Positions 57,020 to 64,000 of a stretch of DNA of 64,000 nt are shown one piece after another. The stretch spans positions 7,641,825 to 7,705,824 of the forward strand of contig OY992836.1 in the NCBI GenBank assembly GCA_963921425.1, in the 5' to 3' direction. The notes under the pieces are model-generated. The model saw nothing but the letters and a program-made list of their open reading frames with translations. It had not been told where the DNA came from and did not search any database. The stretch's first letter is position 1; each line of letters begins with the position of its first letter. The position numbers were made by a program, and so were the translations under genes. The DNA comes from Dryas octopetala (lineage: Eukaryota; Streptophyta; Magnoliopsida; Rosales; Rosaceae).

Positions 57020-60000
57020 CTAGACCGAAGAGTGATTTGGGTACTTGATATGACGGAACTTAGGCCGAGCAGTGATCACACCTGGCCTCAACTCTTCAAA
57101 ACGATATCTGCAATATAACATTTCATCATTCAAATAAGCAAAATAAACAATACTACAACCAAAGATATCAGGAAACTAAAGAAAACTATTCTGTGAATTA
57201 TAAGCATTTTTTATAGAGGAAAGATATGTCACCCATTCTCATTAAGGAAACTTCTCACAGCGGTTGGAAGTGCAGCCTGTCCTCGGCTATGATTACCTAT
57301 ACCTGTAATTGTAAGAAAAGAAATCAGGGTCGCCATCCTGTAACTGTTAATGCCAATTAGGTTAATAATTGCAATCTCGATCTTAACTTGAAACAAGACA
57401 TGGGAAGGATAGAATCTAGCTCAACTTAGGAAAGGTGAACACCTTATCTAAAAGACCCATGTTACAGACCTCATAGACCACAAGAAGATGCATACAAAAA
57501 GCTGTAGTGTAATTAGTCCCATCTACATTTAATATTAATTGAGGCATATACTAATGATGTTTATGCGATTCCCTTGATAGAAAAACATATGCATTCTAGG
57601 GTTTCCACAAAGACTCTTTTTTCATCTTGCCACATAATGAACAAACACCAGCCAACATGATACTGGCTATACTTTGTAGAGAAGCAATTACTAAAACAGA
57701 GTATTTTGGTAATAACAAGCTGCATTAAAGGCCATCAAGAGTAGGTTTAAAGGACCATAGATCTTGGAACAACATACAACAACAGTAACACAAATAAAAT
57801 GCATTATAGGGTAGAAGAGCAATTACTAAAATGCAACATTTTAGTGTTACAAAAAGTGTTAGAGATCCTTTTAAAAAAAAGTGTTGAAATTACTCTTCTC
57901 TCCTTCCAAGATCCCCCCTCCCCCCAATGTCTCTTATACAAAAGATCCATCAAGAGTTCCGTTTAACCCACCATTGCTAATGCAGGAGCCAAGTTCAAAG
58001 TATTTTAAATCAGTCCATCCAAGTTCCAAGCACCACATGAAGAGTCTTTTTTTATTTAATGAATGCAATTTACACATGAAGAGTCTCTTTATGTCACCTG
58101 TTCAAGGCATTAAGTGTTATGAGTTATGTCTCTTAGAATTCCTAGGTGTATAAATGTGGGTCTTATTGTTCATGTATCAATGGCTCTATAAAAGGGCTGG
58201 TTTGTAACCTTTGAGAGAAGTTAATGGTGGAAGAAATCAGATTTTTCTGCTTGTGTCCGAAGGCCAGTGTGATGCCGGAATTTTTCTATTTTTTATTGGA
58301 GTGATTCCAATACACTTTTGGTGTGATGCCAAAGGCTGGAGTGAATCCGGATCTCTATCTTCTCTTCCCTACTCTTACTATTGTCCTACATCAATTGCTC
58401 TTGGAACAACATACAAAGCAGGGAACACAAATAAGAGAGAAGACTTTGGGAAGCGTAACTCTTATACTAAATAACCTTAATGCAAGTCGTGTGTGTCATC
58501 GATATGTGTTGGATGTCAACACAAATCCGATGATCCTTGAAAACATATATGATGAATTATATACATTTTCTTAAGTTTGGGGGAAAGGAAAAGAAAAATC
58601 TCACTTAACGTGCTGGACACAACCTTCAAGACAAAAGCAACATGAAAGCCAAGTTGAATTATTGTTGTCATAACACACAACTCAATCGTGCCTAGAATGG
58701 AGCTATATCCTCTCTATTTTTGTATCTTGCTTTATCCATAAGTTGGCTTAACTTCTGATCTATGTTGTATGAGTACAATATACAGATACAAGATAATATG
58801 GTGAAACGGAAAATCTCCAAGATTGGGATACGGATATGGCCATAAAATAAGTATTTGAAGAAAATAAGTTAAATAACAATCATATCTATTGATTCCTCAT
58901 TCATGCATCATGTTCATCTTTCATCATACTACAAAAATAACAAAACACACAAATTTAGAGAAATTAAGAACCCCATCTCTTAATTAGCTTCATTCAATAT
59001 CACTATCATTATAATATAGTAACTATAAATATATGTATTTGAAGAGAATAAGTTAAATAACAATCATATCTATTGATTCCTCATTCATGCAATGTTCATC
59101 TTTCATCATACCAAAAAATAATAGAACACAAAAATTTTGACAAATAAAGAACCCCATCTCTTAATTAGCTTCATTTCATCATCACTATCATTGCCTTCAT
59201 TGTCATCACGGGTATATACTACAGCCTCTACTTCTGGTTCATGAAGGGAAAGATTTTCAATCCCCTAAGTGGTTTTTTTCATAATTTTTTTTTTTGGGAT
59301 AAGAAACATACTTTTACTAAAAAAACAAAATAGTACAACATACAATGCAGTGAACACGATGTCCACTAACCTCGTAGACAACAAACTCTAAAAGATCCCA
59401 ATATTATAAATAAAAATAAAAAAACAATTTGCAAGAGATTCATTCCCGTTTCTTGATCTCATAGGTGGAATATCAGTCAAAGTTCCAAACAGTCAACCAA
59501 TACATATTTGGCGTATCACATACATATCAGGGGGTATCGGGAGAATATCAATATCTGGTACTCCATGTCTAAAATTTTGAGTGTATTGGTTCAAAGCTTC
59601 TGATAAATTACTCACAGTGAAAGTGTTCCTGATTAAATGGTAGACAAGTTGTATTCAAAGAACCCATGACCTAGGTTGTGAGAAATCAAATCTTTGAAAA
59701 TTTTACAAAATTGACACTTTTTAGGTTCCCAATTTTCGTTGGGATTCATAATTAGGCAAGCCCATATCATCACCTGTGATTTAGTAAACTCCTACAGAAA
59801 GCAAGAAGCCCATAGGAAGGGTCAATCAAAGGCCATATATAAACCAATGAAGCCTTTTGTATTTGATTTCATCAACTTAGCTTTTTCACCCAAAACCTTC
59901 ACCACACCCATCAAATCCAGAACCAAATTTAAAAATTAAACCTTTACTCAACACACCCTAGTATATTCCCAAAACACAAAAAAAAAAAAAATTCTTTAAA

Positions 60001-63000
60001 GATTTGTTTGAGAGAGAGAGAGAGAGAGAGGCCGACCTGGGCTTGTATGTGGCCAGCCGTGACTGGCCTTGCTTTTGTATAATTTTTTTATTATAAATAT
60101 ATTTATTTAAATATTTTTCTTAGCCTTTTTTAGTCATTTTAAAGAGGGGTATAAATGCATTAAAATTTTCATTAAAACATGGGTGTGGTGAGGAGTTTTT
60201 TGGGTGTGAATAGAATCACCCTTCGCTCAAATATTACTTTCATTTGTCAATAATTACCACACACTCATGATCCCATTTAAAACTCCGAACTTAAAATAAG
60301 ATCAATAAATGTATGGTACAAACAAAAAAGAAAGAATCAAAAGGCTGCACTTTTATGAAACTTAGAAATTGGGCACATGTAGGCTTATCGTGTGGGGTCG
60401 ACATGTAACATTGGATAAATACAAGCCTACAAGTCTAATATGGTCTTTGAAGGTTATTCAGTAGGAGTTTAGGGATGAAAAAATATCTAAGTTAAATCAT
60501 TAGTTTTAGAATTATGTGTTTTTATGTGCAGGGGCAAATATGAGGTTTCACAATTTTCCTGCCCAAATATTATATTTAATAATAATGTGTGGTATATAAA
60601 TTTCTATGTTTTCCTACAGTTTTTTCTTGGGTGTTATGTCAGTCCTTTATGTATTCATTTAAGAGTTGCCTTCATTGGAATCATAATCCTAAAAGGAAAG
60701 GAATCCTAATCCTATTAGGATAAGTTGGTTAAGCAGTCTTATTTTCTGCAGCTCTTAGCCCCTAAATAGCCCTTCAAATCAATCTAAAACCTGAAACCAG
60801 CAGCTGCCCAGTTTATTCCAGCAACTTACCACAGTGTCTGTCAGCTATTATTTCTTCCCTTCAAGTTTAAACCTATCAGTTTAAATCCATAATTTTCCAA
60901 ATCTCAACCCACAGGATAAACTATACAATGATTAAATTTCTCCTGAATGATCCTATTTCTACCTAAAGCAGTAAGTCTAGACACCAGTATTCTGTATATT
61001 TATAAGTACATATCATATATGTTAAATGAAGAATGATGCTCTCTGGATGTTGCATTTAGATGAAACTTATTCCTCGAAAGTTACATGGAGTGGAGAATAT
61101 GGATATTTACTTCAAGATAATTTTTAGACAATGAATAAATAAAAAGGACTTGGATCTGCTATTCTTTTAGAGTTTCTTGTCTAGGAGCTTATAGGTTAGT
61201 GGACATCTTGTCCACTGCATTGTATGTTGTACTGTTTTGTTTTTTTAATGAAAGTATGTTTCTTATCAAAAAAATAAATAAATATGAAAAGGACTTATTA
61301 CCACAACTCATAGGCCAAATTACTCCAATAAATTCATGCAATAATTCTAATGAAGAATTAGTTAACAACAATTCATGAAGATAAATATGATTCTTTTCAG
61401 TGGATTCGATTATGACATGTAGTTGTACTTGTACTATTAAAGGCCACACATACACGCATGCACTTAAGCATATGGGAACAGCAAAAGGCAACTTTAAATG
61501 CCTACTAATTTTTTTTTTCTTACATCATATAAATTCACTGAAGGAAGCAAAATACCTGTAATGACTTGTAAGGATGTTGGTATTTTCCTTGATGATGCCT
61601 GTTGTTGATCCAATTTCTCTGTGTCCATACAACTAAAAGAGTCAAGTGATGAAGAACGTATTACCCTGTTACTCGTCTTAACTCTGTTTGGTGACACAGA
61701 ATGATTAGATAGAACTTTAGTTTCAATTTTCTGCAGGTGTCCATGCAAGGCTTGAATTGCTTCTGATGCATGAAGACCATGTAAATCCAATTTCCACATG
61801 TCATTTTTGCTATTCCTGATACTTAAAATTTCCTTGGCTGCCTTGTTATTGAGGCTTTCAGCAGCAAACCATTCCTCTTGAGCCTTGATCGAGTGTTTTT
61901 GGGCAGAAAAATGGTCACCTCTTACAAAGGCATTAGTGGCTGCTTTAGAATGCTGAGATGCTGACCTGTTTATTTTAGGCAATGAGAATTTCAACGCTAC
62001 AATATGGCATGGAAAAAATAACATTATTCATGAAGCCCATCAGGACCAGTTAGGAACGGAAGAATTATTTATATAACAAGTGGCAACAAGCACGAGCTGT
62101 ATACCTTCACTGTAGCTGGATGATCAAACAAAGAGAAAGGCACTAACATAACAAGGCATGTGCACTTAAGTAGTAATAAGAAAGAAAAATGACAAACAAG
62201 AAGAAAGTAACGCAAGTGCCAAGCACCACCTAATAGTCAAATCCTGCAAAAGTTCATGCAGCATGCATACCTCATCATCCTTAATGCATCTTTTCGATGG
62301 TTCAAGTAAACGTCATCCTCTTCCCACTCAGGTTCGATGGGTACAGACTCCAAGCTCCCCAGTATCAATTTCCTATTTGCAGCATCGTTTGAAAGCTTTT
62401 TCCCACTGCAATGATGGCCATGCAACAATTCTATGTTGTTCTCTTCGAGACACGTCTCAAGCGTAGAGCTGATGTCAGTAATGTCAACAGAAGATTGTAG
62501 AGGAAAATTTGTATCCCTTGTTTTATCACTTGAAGAGACATCTGAACTGGAATTTACTTTTGAAATGTTTGTCTCCTTATTCTCTTCGGAGCTGGTGGGG
62601 CAAACCATTGCTTTTAATAAAGTTGAGGCCTCAGTAAAGTCATTACCCACAGCAGCCATAATATCCTCAATCAAGCTATCGTTGGCCCAAGAGTAAAGAT
62701 CTTTGAGCTTCCTCACAGAAGACCTATGATCTTCCATACAATTGTAATGTTTCCGGCTAGAATGACCATCTAATAAGAGTCTTTTGTCATTCCTATTCTC
62801 TGCCAAAGTTGGACAATCTATGGAAGGGAGGAGTACAGATGAGAAAGGCCTGCTCAAAAGGTCATTATTCCTCACTACGTTTTCACAAGGGTGCAGAGAG
62901 GCAAGAGTGGTTGGTATAGGTGGGAAAGGGTCCTTGTCACTTTGAGGCTCAAGCACTTGTTTCTGGCGCTGCTTGAGATCAAAGGCAGCCCAACCAGAAG

Positions 63001-63022
63001 ACTTAGCCCGTGCCCGTGACAT
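57020..63022 (-). CDS. DUF1771 + SMR domain protein, 4 coding exons
   Basis: Exons in gene order: 63022-62271, 61965-61556, 57302-57233, 57107-57020. All introns are GT-AG with matching phase, giving 439 aa. Residues 1-20 (MSRARAKSSGWAAFDLKQRQ) match plant SMR proteins. A CUE-like helical stretch lies near 104-140, DUF1771 near 252-303, then the SMR domain with LDLHGLH at 310-316 and TGIGNHSRGQ at 387-396, ending RPGVITARPKFRH. SMR domains bind or cut nucleic acids (LDxH and HGxG-type motifs), with plant roles mostly unknown. Here the usual HGxG core reads GNHSRG. Intron 2 is 4253 bp and full of repeats. A 5' UTR intron is suggested by TGTAG just before the ATG. The start is the conserved MSRA methionine; an upstream in-frame ATG-less stretch is excluded. 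Confidence 0.92.
58114..58395 (+). repeat. Possible solo LTR relic in the SMR intron
   Basis: From TGTTATGAG, a TATA-like CTATAAAAGGGC at about 58188, and a pyrimidine-rich end near TGTCCTACATCA, the layout resembles a short Copia LTR. No target duplication is seen. Confidence 0.3.
58851..59190. repeat. Tandem duplication of 184 bp in the SMR intron
   Basis: A unit beginning GTATTTGAAG at 58851 repeats from 59035, with shared TATTGATTCCTCATTCATGC and CCCCATCTCTTAATTAGCTT. The copies differ by small indels and substitutions. Confidence 0.88.
59885..60225. mobile_element. Possible small TIR element in the SMR intron
   Basis: CACCCAAAACCTTCACCACA at the left faces a similar inverted sequence at the right (TGGTGAGGAGTTTTTTGGGTG, about 60186-60207). 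A (GA)n run (60010-60030) lies inside. No target duplication was identified. Confidence 0.4.
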
Positions 63023-63838
63023 GTTCCTTCCTACATGAGCAGATGGAAGCAACACTCATCTCAACCCAATTAATAACATGGTGACAACAAAATTTCAGTA
63101 CAGGCTCTTTGCTATCAAGATGAATCTGTAATTTGTACCAAACCCACCAACAATTCAGAGATATTGATTTTTGGGGGGAACCTGGCACGCAAAAGATAAG
63201 ATTATAAAACTAGAAATGTAAAAACCCGAATACATTTTTCTCTCACTTTGTAATTAAAATTTAGGAATAGAGAAAAAAAAAAAAAATTAAGTAGGTTGTG
63301 GGTTGTGTGTGAGCGAAAGCAAGTTGTAGCATGAGACTAAGGTTTATGGAAAGAAAGCTGAAATGGGTTGCATATGAAGGTTCAATGATCTTCAAGAGTT
63401 CCATTATAGCAGAGCAGAATTCAAGCAGAAAGCTCAGAAACATAAGGCAAAATAAAGCTAAAAAAACTCAAAAAAAAAAAGAGATATGAGAACCGTTAAT
63501 TTGAATGAACATGGCATCAAATAGATACCTTGCTTTATATATGTGTGTATCTATAGATATATGATATCCGATAATTGGGTGTTATTTGGGAAGACTACTC
63601 CAAGGCGTTAATTGATCTGACGGCTGAGATTTCACCAGAATTGCAGGGAATATGAGAAATTTCAAAAACTTGGCTGACTCCGACGAACCAATTTTGCATC
63701 TGATATCCATAAATCTGCCTGAGATTTGAAGCACTATCGAAGAAGAGGCAGAGATAGAGATAGAAAGTAAAAGAGGCTTTCTCTTTTTGGTCCGAAAAGA
63801 GTCTTTCTAATTCGTTTTCTCTCAGAGCATTCGTATAC

Positions 63839-63928
<90 letters not shown>

Positions 63929-64000
63929 TTCTTTTCTCCGAAGCTGCGGCGGAAGAACCACGAAGCACAAAGTCAACCGGAGTTCTGTTGGAAACCAAAA
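63023..64000 (-). promoter_or_regulatory. Upstream region of the SMR gene
   Basis: It probably holds the 5' UTR, a leader intron and the promoter of the minus-strand SMR gene. No other gene is supported. Near its far end is a (TA)n/(GA)n run (63840-63924), which read from the gene's strand is a CT-rich tract like that before HIT4. The transcription start is not visible. Confidence 0.5.
63853..63924. repeat. (GA)n microsatellite
   Basis: About 36 uninterrupted GA units preceded by a TA run. It is probably polymorphic in length between individuals. Confidence 0.95.

Noticed and set aside
57755-58440. Element bounded by the repeated CTTGGAACAACATACAA segments
   Set aside because: The two copies are diverged and lack inverted or LTR-like ends next to them, so no element could be defined.
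63734-63976. Serine/leucine-rich frame over the GA repeat
   Set aside because: A dipeptide artefact of the microsatellite.
1-64000. CRISPR arrays, rRNA genes, bacterial operons
   Set aside because: No regularly spaced repeats with unique spacers, no rRNA signatures, and all gene structures are eukaryotic.

Overview
The window is nuclear DNA of a flowering plant, most likely a eudicot and perhaps a woody rosid such as a member of the Rosaceae. The last step is inference from protein resemblance only. It has AT-rich intergenic DNA, GT-AG introns, plant-specific genes, and dense Copia, Gypsy, LINE, SINE, MULE and hAT-like elements. No prokaryotic operons, rRNA genes or CRISPR arrays are present.

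Five host genes can be supported. (1) 9894-11153, minus: a single-exon kelch-like/beta-propeller-type protein of unknown role. (2) 13558-18292, plus: HIT4-like (HEAT INTOLERANT 4) chromatin protein in 11 exons, 337 aa. (3) 22518-27236, minus: CPR5-like nuclear-envelope nucleoporin/immune regulator in 5 exons, 599 aa. (4) 43401-44081, minus: a single-exon NF-YB histone-fold transcription factor, 226 aa. (5) 57020-63022, minus: a DUF1771 + SMR domain protein in 4 coding exons, 439 aa, with a 4.25 kb intron. The exon structures of 2, 3 and 5 were built by hand from splice sites, phase and family resemblance; every junction keeps frame. These genes look like an ordinary chromosomal arm and are not a functional cluster.

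Most of the rest is mobile DNA. 161-6905 is a full-length Copia element with 484-bp LTRs that I could not tell apart by eye, a TTGTA target duplication and an intact polyprotein frame. Its only plausible start codon lies inside the 5' LTR, upstream of a predicted 1.2 kb intron. 19199-21822 is a 5'-truncated LINE with a 17-bp target duplication. 29345-33068 is a 5' LTR plus decayed gag of a Gypsy element on the minus strand. 45633-51644 is a complete non-autonomous Gypsy element (1040-bp LTRs, CTTAG duplication) that has gag but no pol. It carries an antisense, intron-containing gene with its own TATA box.

Several long-inverted-repeat (foldback) DNA elements are bounded by exact or near-exact target duplications. 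They are two copies of one family at 12061-13153 and 53475-54587 (perfect 9-bp duplications), 24726-25220 inside a CPR5 intron (9 bp), 27338-28808 (8 bp) and 40739-40936 (10 bp). A small SINE-like retroposon lies at 7405-7508. 39088-41339 is a decayed MULE with a FAR1-like fragment.

The points most worth a second look are the antisense gene in the pol-less Gypsy element, the split LTR-encoded start codon of the young Copia element, the palindromic elements carrying G-box motifs next to HIT4, a stretch at 35.4 kb that matches the upstream region of the NF-YB gene, and an orphan exon-like segment antisense inside a CPR5 intron.
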